A stretch of DNA of 64,000 nt from Anaeromassilibacillus sp. An250 (GTDB taxonomy: Bacteria; Bacillota; Clostridia; Oscillospirales; Acutalibacteraceae): NCBI RefSeq assembly GCF_002159845.1, contig NZ_NFJK01000015.1:26448-90447 (forward strand), given 5' to 3'. Made by a program: the position numbers and the translations under genes. A model generated the notes under the pieces. The model made no database searches, was not told the origin of the DNA, and saw nothing but the letters and a program-made list of their open reading frames with translations. Positions 17,560-24,724 of this stretch are shown here, piece by piece; the stretch's first letter is position 1, and every line of letters begins with the position of its first letter.

Positions 17560-18522
17560 CTATCGTTCATGGTTTTGGCGGTTCTGCAGGCTGGGGTATT
17601 GAGCTTTATCGTAGCGCCATGCCCTGTCGCCGGGAAGGTTTGAAAGCAGATGTTCCCGCACATTTTTGTATTCCGGTCCAATAAGACCAAGGCGCAGCAG
17701 AAAGGTGCGGAAGGTAAAGGCAGGGTTTTCGCTGATCTCGGTTTTCCGCATGACTGTCCGGCTCTGGTTAATAGCCTGTGCGGAGATTGCCAGTGCCAAT
17801 GTAATATTTGCCCTGACTTTGCCTGCATGGAGAGTGCTTTCAAAACAGCGCCATTCCAAGGTTCCACGGTAAAACACAGAATGAAGGTTTAAGGCATAGT
17901 ATCTTGTCCAGTTGTAATGCTCGTAGCTTCCGTCAGAGCCTTCATACCATTCCCGCCTTAACCGATCCATGGTAGTATTGCTTGGAAGTTTGCGGATTTT
18001 CTCCAGCATGGGTTCCCGCACCTTCTGGCACCAGCGTTCCACCCGGCTCTCATTCACATTTAAGGCTTTGAATAGGATATCCTCTTTGGAATACATAATG
18101 GAAAGGGCATTTTTCAGGCTCTGCGGTGTATGCTTGGAAGCGTCCACATGGACGTGCATACCGCAGCTTCCATTGACAACAGCCCCCGCATGACGCAGGG
18201 TACGAACAACTTCCTGCAGTTTTCCCATTTCGCTGTACTCCAGTTTTGGGGAATTCATCTCCACCTTGTAGTCACCATCACCGATTGGAACCTGCTGTCG
18301 CCCGGTTCGATGAGAACCATGGATACTGGAGTCGTAAACAAACCGCCATGTTTTTCCCTCGTTATCGGTCACTTCCCACGGATCGTAGGTGCGGGAAGAA
18401 CGGGAATGGACAGCGTTGGTTCCAAACAGGGAAGCCACAGCTTCTGCTGCCTGCTGGCGGGTGAGTCCCGTCATCTCAATTTCACAGCCGAAGTATTGGT
18501 CTTTCAGATCAATCGATGGCAT
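17560..18522 (-). CDS. Amidoligase (COOH-NH2 ligase, glutamine synthetase-like fold)
   Basis: A 320-residue protein of the amidoligase family: FGCEIEMTGLTRQQAAEAVA (first acidic strand), then GDYKVEMNSPKLEY, the CGMHVHVDAS metal/ATP-binding strand (residues 120-129) and GTLEWRCFESTLHAGKV with the conserved Arg and Glu. Such enzymes use ATP to form amide bonds between carboxylates and amines. The start overlaps the methyltransferase stop by 14 bases and a cyclotransferase follows, so all three are one operon. The substrate is unknown; peptide tags, the wall peptide and gamma-glutamyl compounds are all possible. Confidence 0.85.
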   Translation of the reverse strand: MPSIDLKDQYFGCEIEMTGLTRQQAAEAVASLFGTNAVHSRSSRTYDPWEVTDNEGKTWRFVYDSSIHGSHRTGRQQVPIGDGDYKVEMNSPKLEYSEMGKLQEVVRTLRHAGAVVNGSCGMHVHVDASKHTPQSLKNALSIMYSKEDILFKALNVNESRVERWCQKVREPMLEKIRKLPSNTTMDRLRREWYEGSDGSYEHYNWTRYYALNLHSVFYRGTLEWRCFESTLHAGKVRANITLALAISAQAINQSRTVMRKTEISENPAFTFRTFLLRLGLIGPEYKNVREHLLSNLPGDRAWRYDKAQYPSLQNRQNHER

Positions 18523-19657
18523 TCACCTCCCGATGGGCGAGAGCCAACCGTTTGCCGATGGCTTCCACCACTGTAACGGTAACGCCGTTTCCGGCCTGTT
18601 TGTAGAGCTGTGCGTCCGATTGAAGAGGAAGCACTCTGTCGATCTGCTCGTCCCGCCAGCCTTGCAGCCGCAGGCATTCTTTTGGAGTCAGCCTGCGGAT
18701 TCGACCGCCGAAAAAAACACCGTGGCGGTCTTGGGCGGTGAGAGTAAACATGGGTTCTTCTGCAGATTTGATTCGCCGCCCGTTCTGACGGACAGTTTTC
18801 CTTTCCGGGGTAAGGACCGCACGGGCTTCCAAGGTTCCTTGGTCGCTGTTAGTAGTGAGGGTATGGGCGATTTTTCTGCCAACTCTGCCGCGGCGGGTAT
18901 TCAGTCCTGCAAACGCCAAACTGATGCTGTCGCCGGGATACGCCATTTTATAGCCTTTTTTCGTGTTTTCCTTAATCGGAAGCCCAACTTCATACAGTCC
19001 GGTTTTCCCGCCCATTCCTCCGGCTTGGGATGTCAGGGTGCAGCTTACACCGTTTGGTGAGTAGATTCTGCTTCCCTGAGCTCCGGGCAGGATTTGTAAA
19101 AGAGACGTTCCTGCTGTTTCGGTGAAAGGAAATACTTTTCCTCTGCATCGCTCATCAAGATATCCGATAAGATACACCCTTTTTCTGGATTGGGGGACTC
19201 CAAAATCTTTGCTGTTGAGCACCTGCCATTCCAAACCATACCCCAGTCTGTCCAGCGTATGGAGGATGGCCGCAAACGTCCTGCCCCCGTCATGATTAAG
19301 CAGTCCGGGAACATTTTCAAGCAGCAGATACGCAGGTCTTTTTGCCGCAGTCAGCCGGGCAATTTCAAAGAACAAGGTACCTCTTGGATCGGAAAATCCC
19401 CCACGGTTTCCAGCAATCGAAAAAGACTGACAGGGAAAACCTCCGCACAGGAGTTCAAAGTCGGGGATGTCGCTTGGATCGGCTTTTCGGATATCTTCAC
19501 AGAACCACTCTCCTTTGGTATCGAACAAGGCTTCATAGCTTTGATTGGCTTTTTTGTCAATTTCGCAGTGTCCTACACAGGTAAATCCTCCGGCACGGGT
19601 GAGCCCTTCCCGGAACCCGCCAATACCGGAGAACAGGTCAATATATCGTATGGTTTT
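18509..19657 (-). CDS. Cytosine-5 DNA methyltransferase (start codon apparently lost)
   Basis: Catalytic loop GGFPCQSFS (PCQ cysteine), ENVPGLL, QSRKRVYLIG and the C-terminal KECLRLQGW and YKQAGNGVTV motifs mark a complete C5 methyltransferase. The AdoMet motif (IDLFSGIGGFREGL) lies upstream of the first usable TTG at 19,528, in the same frame. Reading back gives KTIRYID preceded directly by TAG at 19,658-19,660. A well-placed AAGGGG is present, and adding one T (ATATATG for ATATAG) would restore an ATG eight bases from it. Either the gene has a 1-base deletion, or it uses a rare ATA/ATT start, perhaps coupled to a 25-codon upstream ORF (19,638-19,715) that ends at this point. Confidence 0.85.
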   Translation of the reverse strand, partial: KTIRYIDLFSGIGGFREGLTRAGGFTCVGHCEIDKKANQSYEALFDTKGEWFCEDIRKADPSDIPDFELLCGGFPCQSFSIAGNRGGFSDPRGTLFFEIARLTAAKRPAYLLLENVPGLLNHDGGRTFAAILHTLDRLGYGLEWQVLNSKDFGVPQSRKRVYLIGYLDERCRGKVFPFTETAGTSLLQILPGAQGSRIYSPNGVSCTLTSQAGGMGGKTGLYEVGLPIKENTKKGYKMAYPGDSISLAFAGLNTRRGRVGRKIAHTLTTNSDQGTLEARAVLTPERKTVRQNGRRIKSAEEPMFTLTAQDRHGVFFGGRIRRLTPKECLRLQGWRDEQIDRVLPLQSDAQLYKQAGNGVTVTVVEAIGKRLALAHREVNAID

Positions 19658-19753
19658 CTATATCACGCCCCTTATCTTGTATGATACTAAAAGCTAACAC
19701 ACAATCAACGGACATCACCCCTTTCCCATGGTGAAATGAAATATATATGAAAA

Positions 19754-19777
19754 CAGCCCGCAGGAAACTGCGGGCTG
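19754..19777 (-). terminator. Terminator after the ribbon-helix-helix gene
   Basis: Stem CAGCCCGCAG, loop TTTC, complement, then GTTTTC on the minus strand, 13 bases after the stop. Confidence 0.8.
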
Positions 19778-19789
19778 CTGCTGGCTGTG

Positions 19790-20401
19790 TTATGCGTAGG
19801 TTTCATCTTCATTTTCATTGGTTTCGCCGGATTCTATGGTATCGTCATCCAGCTCGGTTTCTTCTTCCTCATCCCGATTCCAGCTTTCCGGTGTAGTATC
19901 CTCATCATCCTCGCTGGGTCCTTCCTCACCCTCATCGGTTTCGGTGTTTTCTGCAGGTTCCCAGCTGCTTCCGGCTGTTTCTTCATCAGCACTGAGTCCC
20001 TCGGTTTCGCCATTTTCTTCGTCCCAGTCCTCTGCTTCCTCGTCATCGGATACTTCCTCGTCCTCATCGCTTTCAGCGGTTTCTGCGGCTTCGAATTCTT
20101 CTTCCGCTTCTTCCAGCGCCTGTTCGATCAGCCCAATCACGAATTCTTTTTGGGTGAGGCGGCGATGATAGGCTTTCTCGTAGTTTTCAAGGTATTCCTT
20201 TACCCTCTGGAACAATTCCTCGCTTACCTGAAACGCTAATGTTCTTCCTTTTTCCATAATTCTGTTAGCCCCTTTCTCATAATGTTCCCGGATGATCATT
20301 TCGATGAATTTGCTCATCGTGCTTTCTGTTTCCCTGATTTCCTCGCTGATTTGGTTATGCAGATCCAGCGGGATTTTGCAGGTTACGCCCTTTGTTTCCA
20401 C
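19790..20401 (-). CDS. Ribbon-helix-helix-like protein with a long acidic tail
   Basis: The GTG at 20,401 is preceded by AAAGGAG at good spacing and is preferred over the ATG at 20,449. Residues 1-45 (VTCKIPLDLHNQISEEIRET) and 50-105 (RTLAFQVSEELFQRVKEYL) look like two strand-helix-helix units. The last 95 residues are almost only Asp, Glu, Ser and Thr. The tail makes this unlike ordinary RHH repressors; it could keep the protein off non-specific DNA or mimic DNA. It follows the ParM/ParR genes, so a role in partition or copy control is plausible. The acidic tail also explains the Ser-rich frames on the opposite strand. Confidence 0.7.
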   Translation of the reverse strand: METKGVTCKIPLDLHNQISEEIRETESTMSKFIEMIIREHYEKGANRIMEKGRTLAFQVSEELFQRVKEYLENYEKAYHRRLTQKEFVIGLIEQALEEAEEEFEAAETAESDEDEEVSDDEEAEDWDEENGETEGLSADEETAGSSWEPAENTETDEGEEGPSEDDEDTTPESWNRDEEEETELDDDTIESGETNENEDETYA

Positions 20402-20545
20402 GCCTATCGCTCCTTTTTTCGTTCTTTCCCTTTCGGGCAACACAAGCATACTGCAACCTACCGGATAAAGCTATTACCAAGGCCAACAACCTTTCAGTCA
20501 AAGCAGGCTCGACAAACGTCACAACCAATAAAGGCTATGTGGGGG

Positions 20546-20821
20546 TTATTCTTCTTCCAGCAGGGAACCAAGGAAGCCCATCATCTCCTGCGGAATGGCT
20601 TCTTCCTGCTGCGGTATGGGCTGGGAAGGCACAGCTTTGAGTTCTTCCTGCAGCACCCGGCGCAGAATTGTTTCCAGTTCTTCTCGCTGGGCATTTTCCA
20701 GAATCACCTGTACCAGAAAGGCGTTTTTTTGGCCTTCCGGCACAGCCTGCAGGATTTCCCATGCTCTGCGATGTTCTTCATTCTGGAGGTTGGGGCGGAA
20801 CATAAATAGGGGTCTGCTCAT
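20546..20821 (-). CDS. ParR-like partner of the ParM protein
   Basis: A 91-residue protein starting at an ATG that overlaps the parM stop (ATGA). The N-terminal half RPLFMFRPNLQNEEHRRAW reads like the strand plus helix of a small centromere-binding protein, and the C-terminus is acidic (EEEAIPQEM...LLEEE). In ParMRC systems a small protein encoded directly after parM binds the centromere and caps the filament. Identification rests mainly on position, size and the coupling with parM; sequence similarity is weak. Confidence 0.6.
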   Translation of the reverse strand: MSRPLFMFRPNLQNEEHRRAWEILQAVPEGQKNAFLVQVILENAQREELETILRRVLQEELKAVPSQPIPQQEEAIPQEMMGFLGSLLEEE

Positions 20822-21738
20822 GCCTTGCCCACACCGCCCGAAAACTGCCCCAAAATGCGTTCAAAACCTTCAGCGTTTACCTTGTCGTCTATCAGGGCAA
20901 AAACCCGACACAGGCTGTCCTGTTCGCTCACGTTGCCCTTGACTACCGATGCGCCGCCGCCCAGCATCACCACCGGGATGGCTTTCAGATCAAACCCCGA
21001 TTCCATGGCTGCTGAAAGAAGGCGCTCTGTGTAAAGCCGCCCTTGTTTCTGGATAATGTTTCGGGCATCCTCATCCATACTGCAGGACTTTCCTGCCAGA
21101 ACACGTTCCACTTGAGCGTCGGTCACAGACAGTCCGGTATCCCGGCGGACCTGTTCTTTTGTTTCATTAATGCAGCGGATCATACCGAGTTCCAGACTTC
21201 GGCAGGTAGCCGCATTGGGAACACCATTATCCAGCCGCATCAGATCAACGGTCCATCCACCAATGTCCATGAGAAGAACAGAAGGCTCATTCTGGACGAG
21301 TTCCGGATGCAGAGCAATGGCGGAGTAGCCTTGTGGGAACAGTTTCACATCCTCGATGGTGATTTTGTAGGAGATTCCTTCAAACTTGAAGCACACCGGC
21401 TGGGAAGAACGCAGAAGGTATTCCCGGAAAGGCTTTTTCTCACGGCCAAATCCAGCCAGAGGCAGCCCGGCGGCAATGCGCACCGAACACTCTGTTTTTC
21501 CACCTCGCTGTTTGATTTCCTTGGCGATGGCCGCAAGGGTAAGCAGGTAGTAATTGTCGTTTTCCATTTTGTTGCGCAGAATCGGCTGTCTGCCGGTTCC
21601 GCAGACATAAAACTTCCCGCCGAATTCCAGTGTGTTTTGCAAGGTGTAGGGTTCATGGGAATACTCTGCAATACCGGCTGGGAAAGAAAAATGCCGGGTT
21701 TTGATTGCGTAATAGCCATGGTCGATGCCAATGTTCAT
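20818..21738 (-). CDS. parM: ParM/StbA-type actin-like segregation ATPase
   Basis: About 306 residues with actin/ParM motifs: N-terminal MNIGIDHGYYAIKT (phosphate 1), VLLMDIGGWTVDLMRL (phosphate 2) and PVVMLGGGASVVKG (adenosine). Such proteins form dynamic filaments that push DNA copies apart. The ATG at 21,738 matches the usual N-terminus better than the ATG at 21,750, which touches its own AAAGG. It heads the minus-strand operon of the element. For an ICE, a plasmid-type segregation system implies a circular replicating stage that must be kept during cell division. Confidence 0.88.
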   Translation of the reverse strand: MNIGIDHGYYAIKTRHFSFPAGIAEYSHEPYTLQNTLEFGGKFYVCGTGRQPILRNKMENDNYYLLTLAAIAKEIKQRGGKTECSVRIAAGLPLAGFGREKKPFREYLLRSSQPVCFKFEGISYKITIEDVKLFPQGYSAIALHPELVQNEPSVLLMDIGGWTVDLMRLDNGVPNAATCRSLELGMIRCINETKEQVRRDTGLSVTDAQVERVLAGKSCSMDEDARNIIQKQGRLYTERLLSAAMESGFDLKAIPVVMLGGGASVVKGNVSEQDSLCRVFALIDDKVNAEGFERILGQFSGGVGKA

Positions 21739-22192
21739 AGTTTTACTCATCCTTTCTTGTTGGTTGTTGAAAACTTGAGATCTTTGCTGAGTTAGAGCTT
21801 AGAGTTATCTTGTTCTTTCCCAGCTGGTAAAGTATTAGGGGGGAGAGTGTGAGAGGGGGGAAAGCGGAAAACCGCCCCGGCCATTCAGCCGGAGCGGTTC
21901 TAAAAAAGGGCGCACTACCCCCTTGTATTTTGAGGGCTTGAAATTGACCCATTTGGGGCTTCCGTCAATCTATCTATATATCTGCCGAAAACTTTTACAG
22001 TTCCGACAACGGGAAAAAAGAGTGGTAAACGCAAAAAAGCGGAGTTCCCAGCCTGAAAAATCAGGTGAAAACTCCGCTTATGCTCATAAAAAGTCTTTGT
22101 TTTGCTATTTTTTGGAAAAGGCATCTATGGAAAATCACTTTGGATTTTGCGCTCTAAAAAGCCCGCAAACCCGCATGAATACTGACAAAAAT
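21739..22192. other. Leader/end region of the element between parM and tRNA-Tyr
   Basis: No convincing gene is seen here. At 21,871-21,898 there is a terminator-like hairpin reading on the minus strand (CCGCTCCGGC, loop, GCCGGGGCGG, then TTTT), in the parM leader. At 22,037-22,079 a second structured stretch has outer arms GCGGAGTT/AACTCCGC and inner arms CCTGA/TCAGG. The element's attachment site, an operator or a parC-type centromere may lie here; no iterated repeats were found. Confidence 0.5.
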
Positions 22193-22219
22193 GGGGTAGA
22201 CATCTAAAGTGTCTACCCC
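22193..22219 (-). terminator. Terminator of the tRNA-Thr/tRNA-Tyr unit
   Basis: Stem GGGGTAGACA with its perfect complement, loop CTTTAGA, followed on the minus strand by ATTTTTG, four bases after the tRNA-Tyr CCA. Confidence 0.85.
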
Positions 22220-22222
22220 AGA

Positions 22223-22308
22223 TGGTGGAGGAGGATGGATTCGGACCATCGAAGCTGAAAAGCAACAGATTTACAGTCTGCCCCCTTTGGCCACTCGGGA
22301 ACTCCTCC
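22223..22308 (-). tRNA. tRNA-Tyr (GUA)
   Basis: An 86-base cloverleaf with a long variable arm, acceptor GGAGGAG/CTCCTCC, anticodon loop CTGTAAA (GUA), T-loop GGTTCGAATCC and an encoded CCA. Confidence 0.96.
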
Positions 22309-22408
22309 ATATGTGCCGCCCCTTTTCAGAAGCAAGCTTGTCTCTGGCGCTGACAGGGAACCTTTCCCAAACACCAAGCTCCGTGTCCGCCAAAAGCAGA
22401 TAACCTGC

Positions 22409-22484
22409 TGGAGCTGGTGAACGGACTTGAACCCCTGACCTGCTGATTACAAATCAGCTGCTCTACCAACTGAGCTACACCAGC
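22409..22484 (-). tRNA. tRNA-Thr (UGU)
   Basis: A 76-base cloverleaf with acceptor GCTGGTG/CACCAGC, D-arm TAGCTCAGTTGGTAGAGCA, anticodon loop TTTGTAA (UGU), GGTTCAAGTCC T-arm and encoded CCA. It is about 100 bases upstream of tRNA-Tyr in the same transcript direction. Confidence 0.96.
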
Positions 22485-22574
22485 ATTTGCATCACTCAAG
22501 AGTGCTTGACTAATATACCATACTTTTTATCCATTTGTCAAGCCCGAAATGCAAAGATTTTTGAAAAATTTGGT

Positions 22575-23240
22575 TTAATCTTCGCTGGCAAAGAGATAAG
22601 GGCGCAGAGCATCCACCGAATCCGCAAAATGAACCGCTCCTGCCTCTGCGAGTTCCTCCTTGGTTCCATAGCCATAGGACGCCGCCAGAAAGTCCACCCC
22701 TGCCTCGGCCGCGCCGTCTGCGTCAAAATGGGTATCCCCGATCATGACAACCTCGCGCTTTTCTGCGCCGCCGCACTCCCGGATCGCCTGCGCAATCATC
22801 TCCGGCTTGCTGGAATGGAATCCGTCGGGCCCGGCTGCCACCAGCGCGTCAAAATATGTTCGGATGTCATACGCTTGGACGATGTGTTCCAAGATCGGCT
22901 TTGGCTTCGAGGAGGCCGTCGACAGCTTTGCGCCGGAAGCTTTCAAATCCTTTAATAGCGCCTCGATTCCCGGATACAGGCGGTTTTCTCTCCAACCGAT
23001 CCGGTTATACCGCTGGCGATACAGCGCAACGGCCTTTTCCGCCTGCTCCTGGCTCATCCCGCAAAAATTGCGCATGCTCTGTCCCATGGGCGGCCCGATA
23101 AATTTGCGCATGACCTCCGGCGGAGGGACGGGAAATCCCATCTCACGGATTGCATACTTGGCGCTGTTTAAAATTCCCTCGCCCGATTCGCAGAGGGTTC
23201 CGTCCAAGTCAAACAGAACAATCTTATAATTACATTTCAT
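22575..23240 (-). CDS. HAD-superfamily phosphatase (phosphoglycolate phosphatase-like)
   Basis: A 221-residue HAD hydrolase starting at the ATG at 23,240, which has GGAGG eight bases upstream; the longer frame begins outside this site. Motif I is VLFDLDGTLCESG with the nucleophile and acid Asp, motif II is KLSTASSKPK, and motif IV is VVMIGDTHFDADGA. The helical cap between motifs I and II (KFIGPPMGQSMRN) is typical of Gph/PGM-type enzymes that act on small phosphorylated metabolites. It stands alone, so the substrate cannot be inferred from neighbours. Confidence 0.87.
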   Translation of the reverse strand: MKCNYKIVLFDLDGTLCESGEGILNSAKYAIREMGFPVPPPEVMRKFIGPPMGQSMRNFCGMSQEQAEKAVALYRQRYNRIGWRENRLYPGIEALLKDLKASGAKLSTASSKPKPILEHIVQAYDIRTYFDALVAAGPDGFHSSKPEMIAQAIRECGGAEKREVVMIGDTHFDADGAAEAGVDFLAASYGYGTKEELAEAGAVHFADSVDALRPYLFASED

Positions 23241-23597
23241 CGGTAGTTCCTCCGTCCTTCCATTTCCCGGTTGAGACTTTGATCCATAGGCCACCTGCTG
23301 CCGCCTGACTTGTGCAACAGCCTGTCCGCTTTGCAAAACCTGTCCGCAGCCATACTAGTATATCCTAATTTGTCGGGAAGCTTCCTCCCGGTGGGGCTTT
23401 TTCCATTCTGCCTCCGTCTCCTGTAGACGTTGTGGTTCTACGCACACCTGTTCCGGCCATCGGAAAGTTCTCCCATACGTTTTCCAACTTTAATCCATTT
23501 TCCCCTATCCTGTCAAGACAAAGGCTATAAAAAGCAAGTTAAAAACATGTTTTCCAAACCGGAGAGAAAAAGCCAGCATCCCTTTCCGGAAGCGCTC

Positions 23598-23626
23598 TTG
23601 CGGGCTAAGCAAAAAGACGGTATGAT
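23598..23626 (+). promoter_or_regulatory. Sigma-A-type promoter of the yjdF leader
   Basis: TTGCGG at 23,598-23,603 and TATGAT at 23,621-23,626 with exactly 17 bases between, directly upstream of the riboswitch. Confidence 0.7.
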
Positions 23627-23635
23627 AGAGTGGCA

Positions 23636-23735
23636 AGGATAAAAACACGGCGCGGTTGGTAGTCCGCGCGCCGGGGATCTCCCGGCCAGTAACCCTCCCT
23701 CCCATGGGTCGTCCGTTCTTTGCAGGATTATACAA
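23636..23735 (+). promoter_or_regulatory. yjdF-type riboswitch
   Basis: The leader between the promoter and yjdF has the core expected of the yjdF RNA: GGTAGTCC, a CCGGG/CCCGG hairpin (loop gatct) and CCAGTAACC, in which GGTT and AACC close the inner helix. It precedes a YjdF protein, as in the described family, which binds azaaromatic compounds. Recognition is from memory of the consensus and from the gene context; no covariance search was made. The limits are approximate. Confidence 0.75.
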
Positions 23736-23749
23736 TGGGAGGAATCAAA

Positions 23750-24169
23750 ATGGACACAACAGCAGCGAAACTCACGGTATTTTTTGAGGAACCGTTTTGG
23801 GTGGGCGTCTATGAGCGCACCGAAAGCGGCCAGGTGGAAGCATGCCGGGTGGTCTTTGGCGCAGAACCCAAAGATTACGAGGTATACGACTTCCTACTCA
23901 AGCACTGGGATAGCATGCGGTTCAGTCCACCCGTTGCAGCAGAGGGAATCCCCTCGCAGATTCGGAACCCCAAACGGGCGCGGCGCGCAGCAAAGCAGGC
24001 GCTTTGCCACACCGGAACGGGAACCAAATCGCAACAGGCCCTGCAAATGCAGCGGGAACTGGGCAAACAAGAGCGCAAAAAAGTCCGCAAACAGCAATCC
24101 GAAGAGGAAAAAGCGCGGCGGTTTGCCCTGCGCCAACAGCGCAAAAAGGAAAAGCACAGGGGCAGGTAA
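23750..24169 (+). CDS. yjdF: YjdF family protein
   Basis: A 139-residue protein with the YjdF/DUF2992 N-terminus (KLTVFFEEPFWVGVYER, VFGAEPKDYEVYDFLLKHW) and a strongly basic, coiled-coil-like C-terminus (KSQQALQMQRELGKQERKK...). The ATG at 23,750 follows GGGAGGAATCAAA and is preferred over the ATG at 23,720. The family has no proven biochemical role; being under an azaaromatic-sensing riboswitch points to detoxification or handling of such compounds. The gene is alone, with an NTF2-like gene 67 bases downstream. Confidence 0.85.
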   Translation: MDTTAAKLTVFFEEPFWVGVYERTESGQVEACRVVFGAEPKDYEVYDFLLKHWDSMRFSPPVAAEGIPSQIRNPKRARRAAKQALCHTGTGTKSQQALQMQRELGKQERKKVRKQQSEEEKARRFALRQQRKKEKHRGR

Positions 24170-24235
24170 ACATCCTGCTCCGCATCCTTTTCCACCGTAT
24201 TTTAAAGGCTAGCGTTTTGAAAGGAGTGTTGATCG

Positions 24236-24625
24236 ATGAATCCAGAGATTCAATCTCTCATCCAGCAGGCGGATCAGGCAATCCGTGAGGAACGCTTTGA
24301 CGACCTGATGGAATTTTACACAGAGGACGCCGTCTTGGTGATCAATGGGGAAAAGGAGGCCCATGGCAAGAAAGCCATCAAGGAAGCTTTCATCCAGATT
24401 GCCGCCTATTTCCAGAACAGCCTCGTCCCCACACAGGGAAAAATGCGGATGATCGAAGCGGGAGACACGGTCCTGGTCCTGTCGCAAACGCTTCTGGACG
24501 CGGACAATAAGGCGGAATCTGCGTACAGCATGGAGCGCCGTGCGACCTATGTCTATCGCCGCATCGGTGGAAAATGGCTCTGCGCCATTGACAACTCCTA
24601 TGGGACCGCCCTATTGGATTCCTAA
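24236..24625 (+). CDS. NTF2-like/SnoaL-type small protein
   Basis: A 129-residue cone-fold protein: an N-terminal helix (IQSLIQQADQAIREERFDDLMEFY), TEDAVLVINGE, a central GKKAIKEAF helix and beta strands (MRMIEAGDTVLVLSQT, ATYVYRRIGGKWL). This is the DUF4440/YybH-like group, which bind small hydrophobic ligands or form dimers; no catalytic residue is assignable. A good AAAGGAGT site is upstream. It may share the yjdF transcript, because the gap holds no terminator. Confidence 0.8.
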   Translation: MNPEIQSLIQQADQAIREERFDDLMEFYTEDAVLVINGEKEAHGKKAIKEAFIQIAAYFQNSLVPTQGKMRMIEAGDTVLVLSQTLLDADNKAESAYSMERRATYVYRRIGGKWLCAIDNSYGTALLDS

Positions 24626-24643
24626 TCATCATTCCAAAACAAA

Positions 24644-24683
24644 GGGAAGCCGCTGTTGATACAGTAGCTTCCCTCTCTTTTTA
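24644..24683 (+). terminator. Terminator after the NTF2-like gene
   Basis: Arms GGGAAGC/GCTTCCC around a loop that contains a minor inner hairpin, then TCTCTTTTT. Confidence 0.8.
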
Positions 24684-24724
24684 AGAAAATATCCCATTTC
24701 TTCACAAATGGAAAAAGGACACCG

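Larger units (their letters stand above)
1..22190. mobile_element. Part of an integrative conjugative element (left end outside the window)
   Basis: The minus-strand genes between 2.4 and 21.7 kb are a typical Firmicutes ICE set: ParM/ParR-like segregation genes, a DUF3846 protein, a Toprim/DUF3991 protein, a VirB4 ATPase, an M23 hydrolase of the CD1108 type, plus surface adhesin, sortase and methylase cargo. The right limit must lie between the parM start (21,738) and the tRNA-Tyr terminator (22,193). No integrase, relaxase, coupling protein or other transfer genes are seen, so either they lie to the left or the element is decayed. The extent is inferred from gene content; no terminal repeats were identified. 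Confidence 0.7.

Noticed and set aside
19818..20168. Ser-rich plus-strand frame
   Set aside because: It mirrors the acidic tail of the ribbon-helix-helix gene.
22193..22308. tRNA-Tyr 3' end as proven ICE attachment site
   Set aside because: The tRNA and its terminator are intact, but no matching repeat at the other end is visible in the window, so it stays only a possibility.
23430..23642. 70-residue plus-strand frame before yjdF
   Set aside because: It overlaps the promoter and leader region, has no ribosome site and no protein family features.
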